Below are positions 32,376-43,982 of a stretch of 64,000 nucleotides of DNA, one piece after another. The notes beneath the pieces are model-generated. The model saw only the letters and a program-made list of their open reading frames with translations. It was not told the origin of the DNA and searched no databases. The DNA lies in assembly GCA_030760725.1 (NCBI GenBank), contig JASWHV010000005.1, positions 92,944,622 through 93,008,621 of the forward strand, written 5' to 3'. The DNA is from Neostapfia colusana (taxonomy: Eukaryota; Streptophyta; Magnoliopsida; Poales; Poaceae). The position numbers and the translations under genes are program-made. How positions within the stretch are numbered: the first letter of the stretch is position 1; the number at the start of each line of letters is the position of its first letter.

Positions 32376-34901
32376 TCAGCGCGGCGTGTACGGCTCCCAC
32401 TCAGCCGTGGTCCCCGACGGAGGGTAACCCTCGCCGGTGGACTCGTACCCCGAGTCCGTGGGTGGCTCCTCACTTGAAAAACACTTAAGCAGCAACCATG
32501 AGCACGAAGGCTCAGCAAGGCTTAACCGACTCACCTAAGCATGAAACTCTACATGAGGTATACCAAGGCATAGGTTAGTAACATTTCAGCAAAACGACAC
32601 GCCTACAAGTTCATCCTTAGTTCATCTTTTAGCAACAAGTTAACAGTTCATGAAATCTGAAATTTAGTAAGCAGTATTTGGTGGCACACATGTAGCAATA
32701 CAATTATATCAATCAGCATCATTGAATCAACATATTTCATCCATTAGTCTACGTTACGACGCAGTGAACAAGCGGTACTCGTCACCGCGAGGGACGGCGA
32801 ATCGACTCGATATACACCTGCTGGGAAACCCAAAGAGCACGTCACGTACGCCCACCCGTGGAGCTGCACAGCACGCTCACTCGATGTCGTACGGGACAAC
32901 CTTTCACCCAACAGCCCAAACGTCGAACCGGTCGCACCGAAACGAGCAGGAGGTTCCCCACACGGAGCATCTCTCTATGCCCGTTGGCAGATTTCCACCT
33001 TGCTGCCCTCAACCTACACCTATAAATCGGTGTGCTATGCCTCGACGCCCGGAGGTTTAGGCTACATCGGTTTATCGGGGCCCATATATCCGATATGCCT
33101 TCAGTATGTTCAATACTTGTTCAGCAGGGCCGCACATGGATCGGTCCTCAATCGACACGGGCAGGGCTGCGCAAACAAGACTCACTCTTGCTGCGCCCTA
33201 GCCCCTGCCTAGTCTCATTTTTATTACTAAAGTGATCTCACATCACTCAACCGAACCCGTATGTCCCAATGCCTATCTCGCGAGTAGATTCCAACTACTC
33301 GACTTGTACCGAAGTCCTATGACTCATTAAGCATAGCCTGTCTACTTCGAGGTCCTTGACACTACCCTCACTCTCTTAGGAACCTTTGGTTATGCAAGTG
33401 GGGTTTCATTCATCATATACCTAATGCACATACATACTTCATATGACACATGTAAACAAAGTAAGACTTATAAAAAGGTTAATGCAAACCGGGGCTTGCC
33501 TTGTTGCTGCTGGTCAGTAGTTAGTTCCTCGTCCGGAAGAAGGAAGTCCAGCACTTCCGGAGTCTCTTCTTCAACGGCTACACGTTAATGAAATACTACA
33601 TGTTAATTTAGATGCAAATGTGAGTTTTAGAGTAAGACTTCTACTATTAGTTCTAATAACCAGCCTCTAATACCTGGAACTTTGTTTAAGAATTTAAAGA
33701 TGAACTGGTGTTGGTGGTTTGGCTTGGACTTAATCACATGGTTAAATGCTAAGTGGTTTTCCCCCCTTTTCCACATTAATCCCTTAAGTGGTTAAACAGG
33801 ACAGGGGTGATCTAGAGCTCCAATGGAGCTGAGAATTTTTTTGTGAGTTCCTTGTCACAAGAAAACTCTCTGGACCAAACATTAGCACTTTTCATGGTGT
33901 GGTTTGCTCAGAATAATTCTCTTCGCAAATCAGCAAGGAAGAATTTATTCTGAGGTAATACCCCTGTTCATGCTCAACTTAATGAACTATAATTTCAATT
34001 ATAGCTCATAGAGTTTGCATGAATTTTCCTAACATTTTTGGGGTTAAGATTTGCCCAGAACTGAATTTCCAAGTTTTGGAAATTCTCTGAAAATGTTTCT
34101 GTATTCAAAGGAACACAGCACCTTCCAATTTGAATTGCTCTGACCAAATCAACTCAAATGGTCTGAAACTTTTACAGGGGTTTACTAATGTCCTAAAGAA
34201 CATTCTGGTAAAATTTGGGGATTTTTGGATGAACCAAACTCCCTCTAAAATTCTTTTGCTGAAAAGTTTTAAAGAATTTTCCAGATTTAATTAATGGGTT
34301 TCATACAAATTGGGTTGTATATCTGGACAGAGCTAGGCAAGATGAATCCAACCCAATTTGAATCACTAAATTTGGAGCTTCCTAGCCAAGGTTATGAATT
34401 TCTAAAGTTTGAGCTAATCCCTGAATTATTTTCCTACAGAAAATCCCCTCCCGCGCTAAACCAGAGGCTGACAGCGGGGCCCGCCCGTTTAAATTGAACT
34501 AACCGCGCGCTCGCGCGCGATTAACACAGGGGCTGACAGGTGGGGCCGCGCCCTTCGTCTACCTCCCGACGTCGCCGCCCCGAGCCGCCGGAGCTCCGGC
34601 GAGGTCAGCGTTCCCGGCGATCTAGCTCACCGGAACCGACAAGACTCGCCGCCCCCACGTAATCTCGGGTGCTGAACCCGCTGGACACCATGTCGCCGCC
34701 GGCTAACCGCCATAGCTCGCCGGCGACGAGCCCTATGCCTCTGTGCTACCTCGGCAACGTGTTCCCGCCCTTCTGACCATCTTCTTCGTGCGCTAATCGC
34801 GTCGCCACACTCAGGGAAACCTCGGGAAACTCGGCATGAGCTCTGTTGGGCCCTAAACGGCCGGCAACCCAGACCTCACCGGCGACCCCCTCCTCCGCCA
34901 T
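32376..34901 (-). pseudogene. LTR micro-gene, second D copy (right LTR), acceptor changed
   Basis: Homologous exons are 34901-34880, 33577-33500 and 32473-32376 (minus). Exon 2 reads EEETPEVLDF, closer to the A/B peptide than the left copy. Exon 3 ends AEWEPYTPR and stop, close to the EWESCTP of B. The last acceptor reads TTTTTCAA|G instead of TTTTTCAG|G, so normal splicing would move one base and shift the frame. This copy is under the 5' LTR promoter (TATAAAAGG at 35277-35285). Confidence 0.45.
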
Positions 34902-35276
34902 ACTGTCCTAGGGTGAACTTAGGGTTCCGGCGGTGATTTCCTTCCAGTTTTCGATCGAGAAGGGTCGCCAGAACCTCTAGATGCTCTCTCACAGCTCCGT
35001 TCGACCTCCTACCCACTAAGCTTCCCGAATTTCTGCTAAACCTAATCGGGTCCCGAAAGGAGCTACTCGTCCTAAACTGGAAAATTCTCCGCGCACAAAG
35101 GTCGAACCTTGGAACGGTTTGCGCGGTGGTCTTGAGGACGAGCTAGCGCTTCACTTTCCTATGGAGGTCAAAGCCGGAAGATGATCACAGCTGGGGTGGC
35201 ATACAATCGGAGCTCGGGCGACTAGGCTGCTGGTTACGGAACTCGCGAAAATTAGTAACTCGCCGGCGGTCTCGGG

Positions 35277-35285
35277 CCTTTTATA
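35277..35285 (-). promoter_or_regulatory. TATA box of D 5' LTR
   Basis: TATAAAAGG on the minus strand. This is the copy expected to drive the genomic RNA of D, placing the transcript start around 35250. Confidence 0.6.
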
Positions 35286-36074
35286 GGCCCCTGAGGCCAG
35301 TGGAGAGCGCGACACCTGCTGTGCCACCTCCTCTGCCGAAGCAGGAGCTGGCCGGCCGAGGCGGTCGGGCGCCGACGCTGGCTGCAGCTGGCGAGCGCGC
35401 TCGGTCGAGGAAGTCGGCTGAGGAGACTTCTGTGCTAAGTCTACTGACCAGTGGGCCTCCCCTCTAACTCTTTTGTTTTTCCAATTTTCTGAATTCTGTT
35501 GTGCCAAAATATCCTCAGCTACTCACAATTTAATGTGATACTTAGTCACCAAGTCTTTGTTTGAATTTGAATTCTCAAATTCAAACTTTGTTTGGTTAAA
35601 TTTGCTTCATATTTAAACTGAAATTCAAATTCAGTTTTGAATTCTTGCAAATTTAGCTCTTGACAAGATGAGCTCCAATGGAGATGAAAATTGGTGCGTT
35701 TACTCAGAAAAATGTGCTGAGTATAGATATGGAGCTAACTTTTAAATTTGGGTGATGAATGTTGCTGCAATTTGAATTTACATTCAAATTGGCCTCTTTT
35801 TGAAATAACCCAAAAGTGCCTCAAAAAGTTTTGAATTTGCATGAGCTTTGGACTGAACCTTCCCAAGACTTTTTAAATTCTAGGGGTGAGCTCAACCTCT
35901 CATGTTCATGTGTAGAAACCCTACTTTGTGAAAGTGAAGTCTTTCCCCTCTAATCATTCTTTTGATGGAGGTTACATGCTCTTCACAATATTTCCTAAGA
36001 TTTCCACAATAAAAACTGTGGAGTTGTCAGGTGAAGAAAAAGTTTTTTCAAGTCCCTTTTCTTGGGCTTTTACA

Positions 36075-36079
36075 AAAAG
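36075..36079 (+). repeat. Target-site duplication of element D (right)
   Basis: AAAAG, identical to 21724-21728. Confidence 0.95.
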
Positions 36080-36387
36080 CACCGCAGAGCGGCAGAGAAG
36101 GAGTCGGTCCTTCTCAGAAGTTTCGGATGGTGAATCGCCCACCATCAGGTCCACGCTGGCAGCCACCACAGAGGTCGATGCCGTTCCGCAGTCGACCGTA
36201 CCCTTCACCGGCATTCAGGCCGGCGCTGCCAGTACCACCTCCACAACAACAACAGCAGCGGGCGATGCCGCGTGCGTATGCACCTCAGCAGCGCATGCCG
36301 GGCTTTCGTCCCCCGAGCACCGCACAAGCAGCGGCCACATGCTACAAGTGTGGTCGTCCAGGACACTTCGCGAGCAGTTGCCCGTAG
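36080..36387 (+). pseudogene. gag: Element B gag, 3' part with zinc knuckle
   Basis: This continues the gag broken at 21728. It has a basic Pro-rich linker (SMPFRSRPY, then PPPQQQQQR) and a CCHC knuckle CYKCGRPGHFASSC, followed at once by TAG (36385-36387). The next codons, RQGGGVAPQFPG, are in the same frame and begin the protease region. The TAG therefore looks like a point mutation in what was one gag-pol frame. The bases after the stop do not fit the CARYYA readthrough context. Confidence 0.85.
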
Positions 36388-39300
36388 AGGCAAGGCGGCG
36401 GAGTGGCACCACAGTTTCCGGGGAGGAATCAACCCCGGAACCCTACTAATGCGCGGCGTGCAAACCCTAGGCCCGGCACCGTCCACCAGCTTGCCATAGA
36501 GGACGTGCCGGAGGGCGAGCCAATCCTTGCGGGTATGTTCCAACTCCACCAGCATCCCGCTATAATATTATTTGATTCAGGCGCCACGCATAGCTTCATT
36601 AGCCAAGCTTTCATTGATAAACATAGCTTGCAAATACTACCCACCGATAGTCCTTATGTGATCTGTTCACCGGGTGGAAAAATTTCAGCAAGCATGATGG
36701 TCCCAAAAGCGCCATTGTGCTTAGAGGGTAGAGTCTACCCTACGTCTCTCATAATCTTAGAGGGACAAAAGGTTGATGTCATCTTAGGGATGTCGTGGTT
36801 AACCCGCCACGGCTCTGTTTTAGACACCGTCCTCCGAGTTGTGCACCTAAACTCAAAAGTGCACGAGTCTCACTCCTTATTTCTGGACAGTCCAGAAATA
36901 AAACTTCCATGTATGTATCAAGCCACAACCATCAGATTGGAAGATATTCCAGTGGTCCGAGAGTTCCCTGACGTATTCCCGGATGATTTGCCAGGGATGC
37001 CACCTGATAGAGAGGTGGAGTTCAAGATTTAACTTGCACCGGGAACCATGCCAATATCCTGAAGGCCGTACAAGATGGCGGCCAAGGAGTTGGCTGAACT
37101 GAAGACTCAGCTCACGGACCTTCTGGAGAAAGGTTTTATTAGGCCGAGCTCCTCGCCATGGGGCTGTTCGGCATTATTTGTGAAGAAGAAGGATGAGATG
37201 TTACGGCTTTGCGTGCACTATCATCCATTAAATGCCGTAACAATCAAGAACAAGTACCCGTTGCCACGGATCGACATGTTGTTTGATCAGTTGGTCGAAG
37301 CAAAGATCTTTTCCAAGATGGACTTAAGATCCGGGTACCATCAGATTAAGATAAGGGCTGAGGACATTCCAAATACAGCTTTCTCGACAAGGTACGGACT
37401 TTATGAGTACCTGGTCATGTCCTTCGGCCTCACCAATGCTCCAGCTCACTTCATGTACTTGATGAACTCGGTAATCATGCCGGAGCTGGACAAGTTTGTC
37501 GTGGTCTTCATCAACGACATCCTGGTATATTCCAAGTCGGAGGAAGATCACAAGAAGCACCTGCGTATAGTCTTGCAATGGCTGCGGGATCACCAGTTAT
37601 ACGCGAAATTCAGCAAATGCGAGTTTTGTATATCGCAAGTGCCTTTTCTCGGGCATATCATCTCAGCGGAGGCTATCGCTGTAGACCCGAGTAAGATCAC
37701 TCAAGTGCTGAATTGGAAATCCCCGAGAACTGTTCACGAGGTACGGAGTTTCCTCGGACTCGAGGGATATTATCGGAGGTTCATTCCAAACTTCTCGAAG
37801 ATTGCCAAGCCAATAACAGAGCTGATGAAGAAGGCTACCAAATATGTTTGGAGTCCAACATGTGAAGCAGAATTCAAGGCTTTAGTCAAGCACCTGACAT
37901 CAGCACCGGTTTTGGCGCAGCCAGACACAACAAATCCGTTCGATGTGTACTGCGATGCATCCGCCATTGGGCTCGGATGTGTGCTGATGCAAGACCGAAG
38001 GGTGGTCACGTATGGGTCACGTCAGCTTAGAAACCATGAGCAGAATTTTCCAACTCACGATTTGGAGCTTGCTGACGTGGTACTTGCACTAAAAATGTGG
38101 AGGCACTACCTACTCGGTAACCTCGTACATTTATATACCGACCACAAAAGCCTCAAGTACATATTCACTCAGAAGCCGCTGGACATGAGGCAACGAAGAT
38201 GGTTAGAATTGATAAAGGATTACGAAATAGAGATCCATTATCATCCGGGCAAGGCAAATGTAGTGGCAGATGCGCTGAGCCGCAAGTCACACGTCAACAA
38301 TCTGACCATCACACCGTTGGAAGAGAGCGAACCACCACTACATGTGATTCCACACGGAGCTCTCTACAACCTAGCTTTGATCCCCACCTTCCGTGAAGAG
38401 ATAGCGGCAGCCCAGAAGAATGACAAGGGCATGTCGCATTTGCGGAGACGTGTAGACAGTGGGGAGCTGAAGTGTTTCCGGAAGGACGGAGACAGCGTCC
38501 TATGGTTCAAGGACCGGATCGTCATACCCCGTAACCCGGAATTACGGAAGAAGATCTTTGATGAGGCTCACTTGTCAAAGTTTTCTATTCACCCCGGCAG
38601 CAACAAAATGTATCAAGAACTCAGAAGCAAGTTTTGGTGGACACGGATGAAGCGTGAGACTGCAAAATACGTGTCCGAGTGTGATACATGTCGAAGGGTG
38701 AAGGCAGACCATATGCGGAAACCGGGACTGCTGCAACCATTGGACATTCCTGCCTGGAAGTGGGAGGACGTGAGCATGGATTTCATCGTCGGTTTACCCA
38801 CCACTCTTCAGATGCATGATTCTGTGTGGGTGATCGTCGACCGGCTCACCAAAGTTGCCCATTTCATCCCGGTCAACACCCACTACAATGCCAAGAAGTA
38901 CGCTGAACTGTACTTCTCACGGATCCTATGGTTGTACGGCATACCGCGTACCATCATATCGTATCGGGGCACTTTATTTGTGTCCCGTTTTTGGGAGCAG
39001 CTACACGCTGCCTTGGGGACAAAGCTGATCCGTAGTTCAGCATACCACCCGCAGACGGATGGACAAACCGAGCGGGTAAATCAGATTTTAGAAGACATGC
39101 TACGAGCTTGCGCTATCGACCACGGCAAGAATTGGGATGATCACTTTCCGTTAGCCGAGTTCTTGTACAACAATGGGTACCAAGCCAGCATCAAGATGGC
39201 GCCCTACGAGGCGCTATATGGGAGAAAACGTCGCACACCATTGAACTGGTGTGAGTCTGGCGAAAGGGTTACCTTCGGGATTGACCTCGTCAACAACGCG

Positions 39301-39828
39301 GAAGAAAAGGTTCGACTGATTCAAGCAAACCTAAAAGCCGGTCAATCCCGTCAGAAACAGTATGCGGACCAGAGAAGGCGCCCATTACAATTTGAAGTGG
39401 GAGATCACGTATATCTACGTGTGTCTCCAATGAAGGGCGTAAACAGATTTGTGGTGAGAGGAAAGTTGGCACCCCGATTCATCGGTCCATTCCAGATTAC
39501 CGAAAGATGTGGATCAGTGGTATACCGGCTAAAATTACCAGAAGCGCTTTCCGGTGTGCACGACGTCTTTCACATTTCCCAGCTGAGGAAGTGTCTCAAG
39601 CTATCAACTACCGTTCAGCTGGAAGACATTGAAGAACTGCAACCCGATCTCACCTATCGGGAGGAACCGGTTCAGATTATTGACGAAAAGGCCCGAACCA
39701 CACGCAACCGTATGTTGTGGTTCTACAAGGTTCTATGGAGTAATCACTCCGTGGACGAAGCGACATGGGAGAGCAGAGGATTCCTTCGCGCCAACTACCC
39801 CAACTTTTTCACGTCGCATATCCGGTAA
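36388..39828 (+). pseudogene. pol: Element B pol, long frame but catalytically dead
   Basis: Protease carries LFDSGATHSFIS. TAA at 37030-37032 and TGA at 37060-37062 then separate it from a 917-codon open frame (37075-39828) with RT, RNase H, integrase and chromodomain. In RT, FSKMDLRSGYHQI is kept, but the usual FIDD is FINDIL (Asn codon at 37513-37515) and the conserved VDYR is VHYH. In integrase the second catalytic Asp is Tyr (ISYRGTLF, codon 38962-38964), where A and D keep SDRG. The Glu of QTDGQTERVNQ is present. The chromodomain tail reads VLWSNHSVDEATWESRGFL and ends NYPNFFTSHIR. Confidence 0.9.
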
Positions 39829-39863
39829 TTTTTCCTCCGTCCTCTCTCTCATTTTCACCTTAT

Positions 39864-39880
39864 AATCTCGGGACGAGATT
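39864..39880 (+). other. Inverted repeat before the polypurine tract (B)
   Basis: AATCTCG-GGA-CGAGATT, as in A and D. Confidence 0.75.
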
Positions 39881-39885
39881 CTTTT

Positions 39886-39906
39886 AAGGGGGGGGGGGGG
39901 GTGGAA
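39886..39906 (+). other. Element B polypurine tract with a run of 14 G
   Basis: AA, then 14 G, TGGAA, then the 3' LTR start. In A and D the G run is six long, so this tract has expanded or was miscounted in sequencing. Confidence 0.75.
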
Positions 39907-42487
39907 TGTAAGGGCCTCAGTTTTTGACACCTATTTGAAGTGTTCATCACCACACCACACACCTCATTTGATGTAAGTTGATGAACACAAATGAAGAGCA
40001 AGTAACCACCATCAACATGCTCATTAGAGAACAAACTCACATATTGCAAAAGGGCCACATGTGATATAGGTGGGCTGGACATGTGAAAACTCCTACACAT
40101 TGCTAAGGATGTCCATGCCAAGTTTCACCCAAATTCAAAACCTTTTGGAGGTCATTTTGGGTATAGTTAGAAGGAGGGCAGTTTGAAACCATATTCAAAT
40201 TCAAACTGTTTGTATCCCATGAATTTAAAAGTGGGAGACATAGTCTTACTCAGCACATCTTTGTGAGCTCACACACCAATTTTCACTCCATTTGGAGTAC
40301 ATCTTGACATGAGCTAAGCGGGGCAAATTCAAATTTATTTGAATTTCAAACTGAACTTGTGCTGAAATTCATTCAAACCAAACCCAATTTGAATTCTACT
40401 CAATTCAAATGGCTCATGGGTGAATAATTTGAATACCCAGGGGTATTTTGGGGCTCACTGTTTACAACAGTGATTAGGAGTAAATATCACAGGTTAAAAC
40501 CCCGGGTGGGACCCACATGTCATAGAGGGAAGGAGGAGAAACTTGCACCCAAAGTCAGAGTCTCGGTGGGAACTTCCACCGAGCAGCTGCCGACTCCACG
40601 CTTGGGAGCAGCTGCGCTCACCACCGAGGAGCAGCAGCGCCACCAGCTGCTTCCATCGCCCACACGCGAGCCCAAGGGCGGTTCCAAGGCCCTCTTAAGC
40701 CGCTCCACGGGGGCAGGCACCGATCATTTTCTCCTCTCCCGTGATCACCGAGCCACTGACCTGCCGCCTCTCTGCTCGATCAGAAAACCGCGAAACCAGC
40801 TCGCCTTCTCCCTCCCCGAGCTGCTAGACGGCCACCTGAGATCGCACTCCACCTCCCCAACGCCAGAAACCCCGAGCTCCGACCTCCTTTGCCCGAAAAT
40901 GATCGCCACCGCGGCGACCTAGCCTCAGCCGAGAGTCAGGCGCCCGTGGACAGCGTTCCACAGGCGTTTTCACGGTCCAGCAAGAGAGGCAACAGGAGCG
41001 CGCGACCACCATGCTGCTCTCCTCCAAGTTTGGAAGCAAACCGTGAAGAATCCACAGAATTTCCAGTTTTTGCTCCGGCGACCGTAAACCGAGCTTCCGG
41101 TACGGATTCTTCAAATTCTTGCTCTATGATCTTTCGGTGGTTATCAAATCTTGCACATAGACGCTGGACTAGCCGGCGATCAAGTTCTTTTCTGCATCCG
41201 TGGCGTGAAACTGTCTAGGAGTGACGAATTTCGAGCTCGATCAAGGGCGGTCATGGCGGGCACGATCGGTCACACGGTGCCGACCGACTTGCCGCCATCC
41301 CTGAACCCTTTTGACACCTTTTCGAGCTTCCTAGAGGTACACTGATGCTGTAGGACCCTTTGTTCGAGGTGTTGGCGGGTTAGAACCCACGGTCGACGGC
41401 GCCGAACCTCAACCGAGGCCGCAGCACGTCGCCGGGCTATTTCCGGTCACCCCCAGCCCGACCTGACACCACCGACGTGTTCCTCGACGTCGACAACCCC
41501 CTGGCGGCGAGTTTCACACCATGGGAGGTCCGTCAACGGCGAGCCGGTGAGCCCCGGGTCTGCTCCGGCAAGGTCGGCGGTGCGGGCGCGAGATAGCGGC
41601 GGGAGGTAGACGAAGCCGGCTGGCCCACGTGTCAGCGGCTGAAGAATTTAAATCGGGATCGGGTGTGGCCGGGATCGGCTGTGCTGGCGCGCAAATACCC
41701 TGTGGTCCTCAATGTGCCGGACACCTCCGTGCTCAACACGTGTCCCCGCGGGCCCCCGCAAGTTTAAACTTTTCCCCGATTTTCAGAATTCTTCCAAACT
41801 TCAAATCCTCATAACTTTGGCTAGACAGCTCCAAATCGAGTGATCCAAATTTTGTTGGATTCAGATCTCTGAGCACTTTCAAGCAAACCAAGTTTCACTT
41901 CATGAAAATCCTTATTTCTCCAGAATTAATTCCTCAAAATTTAAACTGTTTGGAATTTTAACTGGAGAATCCTTTGGAGGAAAATCCTGAAATTTTACTG
42001 GGATGTTCACCAAAATATCCCTGAACTATCATAAAAATTTCAGATCCATTTGAGCTCATATGATCCAACTAATGGTGTGATTAGTGAAACTGTTCCAGAG
42101 AAAATAGAAAATGTTCAGAAACATTTTCAGAATTTTCCCTCAAATTGTTTAGCTCATAACTTTAGTTAGGAACCTTCAAATTAAGTGAGACAAACTCCAT
42201 TAGAACCCTCGGAAAATCTAGTTTTCAGAAAGTCATAGTTTGTTTCATGAAAATCCTTAGAACACCCTAAAAGCCGTCAATTAAGGTCAAGTACATAATT
42301 AATTGTGGAGGGCTCAAATGAGCTTTGCTGCAACTAAAACTTGACCAAGTCTCTGTTTAGGTTGTAACCAAGCCACAGTAAAAGTTTCATAGTCAGTGAA
42401 CCTGTCTAGTGGGACGTATAAGCCTCACAAGTTCAAACTTAATACAAATGCATTTAAATTGATACATGTATTTCCTCTATCATGAAT

Positions 42488-42568
42488 TCGCTAAGGTCGA
42501 GGAGGAACCCGAAGTCCCAGACTTTGTTACTCCGGAGGAACAGCTAGCCTACGACCAAGAGCAGCAAG
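42488..42568 (+). other. LTR micro-gene, middle exon (B 3' LTR copy, acceptor lost)
   Basis: This 81-nt segment is open with an intact GC donor (CAAG|GCAAGC), but the preceding TGTAG of the other copies reads TGAAT, so the acceptor is gone. One Leu codon (CTA) has become CCA. Confidence 0.45.
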
Positions 42569-43659
42569 GCAAGCTCCGGTTTGCATTAACCTTTTTACAA
42601 GTTTTATTGTTTTGAGCACATACTTGATTACTTTATTCTTTGCATTAGAGTCTTGTTTGGAAACCCAACTGCATAGCCAAGAAAACCATGGGTTGGGTTT
42701 AGGATTGCAAACCCCGTTAGCTACTTCAATGCTAAGATAGTGTAGGATTCGGTACAAGTCGAGCAGTTGGAACTACTCGCGAGCATAGGCTAGAGGCACT
42801 CGACTCGGGTAGTGATAGCACATGAAACACATGGTAAGAAAATGAGACCAAGCGGAGGGTAAGGGCAGCAGGACTTTGGGGCCTGTGTGATATAGCTCCG
42901 CTTGTGTCGATTGAGGACCGAGCCGTGTGCGGGCCTGTTGAACAAGCTAGAACAGTACCGAAGACCTACCGGCTATATGGGAACCGGAAAACTGATGTAA
43001 CTCGGGTAGCTGGGTGTTGAGGCATAGCTGGTCATTCAGAGGGTAGGTTGAGAGCTCGAGGTGTTAATCAGCTGGCGGCACTGAGATGCGCGTGCAGAGA
43101 CCTCTTGCTCGGGACGATTGGACCGGTTCAACATTTGGCTAACGGGTAAAAGGTAGTTGCATACGGCGTCCGTGATGGTTGTTGTAGGCAACATCGAGTA
43201 CGGGCGTACGTGACGGGTTGTTCGGGTAACCCTGCAGGTGTAAATCGATTATAATCGCCGTCCCTCGCGGTCAGTGAGTACCACTTGTTCACTGTACCGT
43301 GACGTAGAAAGAACAGGCTAGTCACATGATAAAATGTTGCTGATTGAATGATGGACATTGATTGTTAATGATATGTTGTAGTTTTAGAGCTAACTAAAGT
43401 TCTTTTCAACTTTGGGCAAAGTACATGAGAGAAATGCGTTTCATGTTTGATTGTGACTCTCTCATGTGCCTTAGCGTAAGGTTCTCCACAACCTGCTGCT
43501 AAAACTTGAAAGTAAGGTTCTACTAATTAGGCGAGTCCTTGCAAATGATTTTTACTTCATGTAACCCGTTACCCCTCATGTAGAAGTTCCATGTTTAGGA
43601 GAGACGGGTCAGTCTTGCTGATCCTTCATGCTCACTGCTTGTGTTTGAAGCTTTTGCAG

Positions 43660-43748
43660 GGTTCTATGAGGAAGGGACTCCAGAAGAGGAGACGAAACCC
43701 CAGGAGGGGAACCCCGTCGAGTGGGAGTCGTGCACGCCGCAGAGTTAG
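43660..43748 (+). other. LTR micro-gene, last exon (B 3' LTR copy)
   Basis: This 89-nt segment after TTTTGCAG is open to TAG at 43746, ending EWESCTPQS. AATAAA lies about 120 bases downstream. It is the best-preserved last exon of the A/B family here. Confidence 0.5.
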
Positions 43749-43869
43749 TGTGTGTGTGTGCTAGGAAGGACACGTTCAAGGGCTGAACATGGACTTGATG
43801 CGTAGTCTATGCCCGTGAGTGTAGACTGGACTTATTTTGATGTAAACATGTTCATAAACTTGTTTATGT

Positions 43870-43875
43870 AATAAA
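43870..43875 (+). terminator. Poly(A) signal in B 3' LTR
   Basis: AATAAA about 100 bases before the LTR end; the expected 3' end signal of the genomic RNA. Confidence 0.6.
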
Positions 43876-43982
43876 ATTTCGCTTCCGCTTTGTACCTTTG
43901 ATGTGTGTTATCCGGTGCTGTTCAACGCAGCACCCCTCAGCATGATCCTGGCTCGACAAGACCGTGGGGTCGTGTCATTAAC

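Larger units (their letters stand above)
21729..36074 (-). mobile_element. Element D: young Tekay-type chromovirus, minus strand, inside B's gag
   Basis: The 14,346-bp element has two LTRs of about 3.95 kb (21729-25681 and 32120-36074), perfect AAAAG duplications, a tRNA-Met primer site, gag, pol with chromodomain, and a polypurine tract. I count about 51 substitutions plus a few indels between the LTRs, about 1.3%. At the often-used grass rate of 1.3e-8 per site per year this suggests roughly 0.5 million years, as an inference. Catalytic motifs look intact, but four single-base indels break the gag-pol frame. Confidence 0.95.
32120..36074 (-). repeat. Element D 5' LTR (right copy)
   Basis: About 98.7% identical to the left LTR by hand count. 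On the minus strand it starts at 36074 (TGTAAAAGCCC) and ends at 32120. The AAAAG duplication follows at 36075. Confidence 0.95.
14128..43977 (+). mobile_element. Element B: A-family chromovirus, interrupted by element D
   Basis: This full-length element has 5' LTR 14128-18205, internal region 18206-39906 and 3' LTR 39907-43977. Flanks ATAAC (14123-14127) and TTAAC (43978-43982) form a target duplication with one mismatch. Without D it is about 15.5 kb. LTR divergence is roughly 3-4% over the first ~290 bases I compared by eye, plus small indels. B has an intact orf0 and a nearly full-length pol frame, but nonsense codons and changed RT and integrase catalytic residues make it inactive. Confidence 0.9.
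39907..43977 (+). repeat. Element B 3' LTR (about 4.07 kb)
   Basis: It begins TGTAAGGGCC and ends GTGTCA, followed by TTAAC. It is collinear with 14128-18205, with substitutions and small indels, including an 11-base loss near 40052. AATAAA is at 43870. Confidence 0.9.

Noticed and set aside
36385..36387. TAG between gag and pol of B as programmed stop readthrough
   Set aside because: A and D show no stop there when their indels are taken into account, and the following bases do not fit the CARYYA context. A point mutation is simpler.
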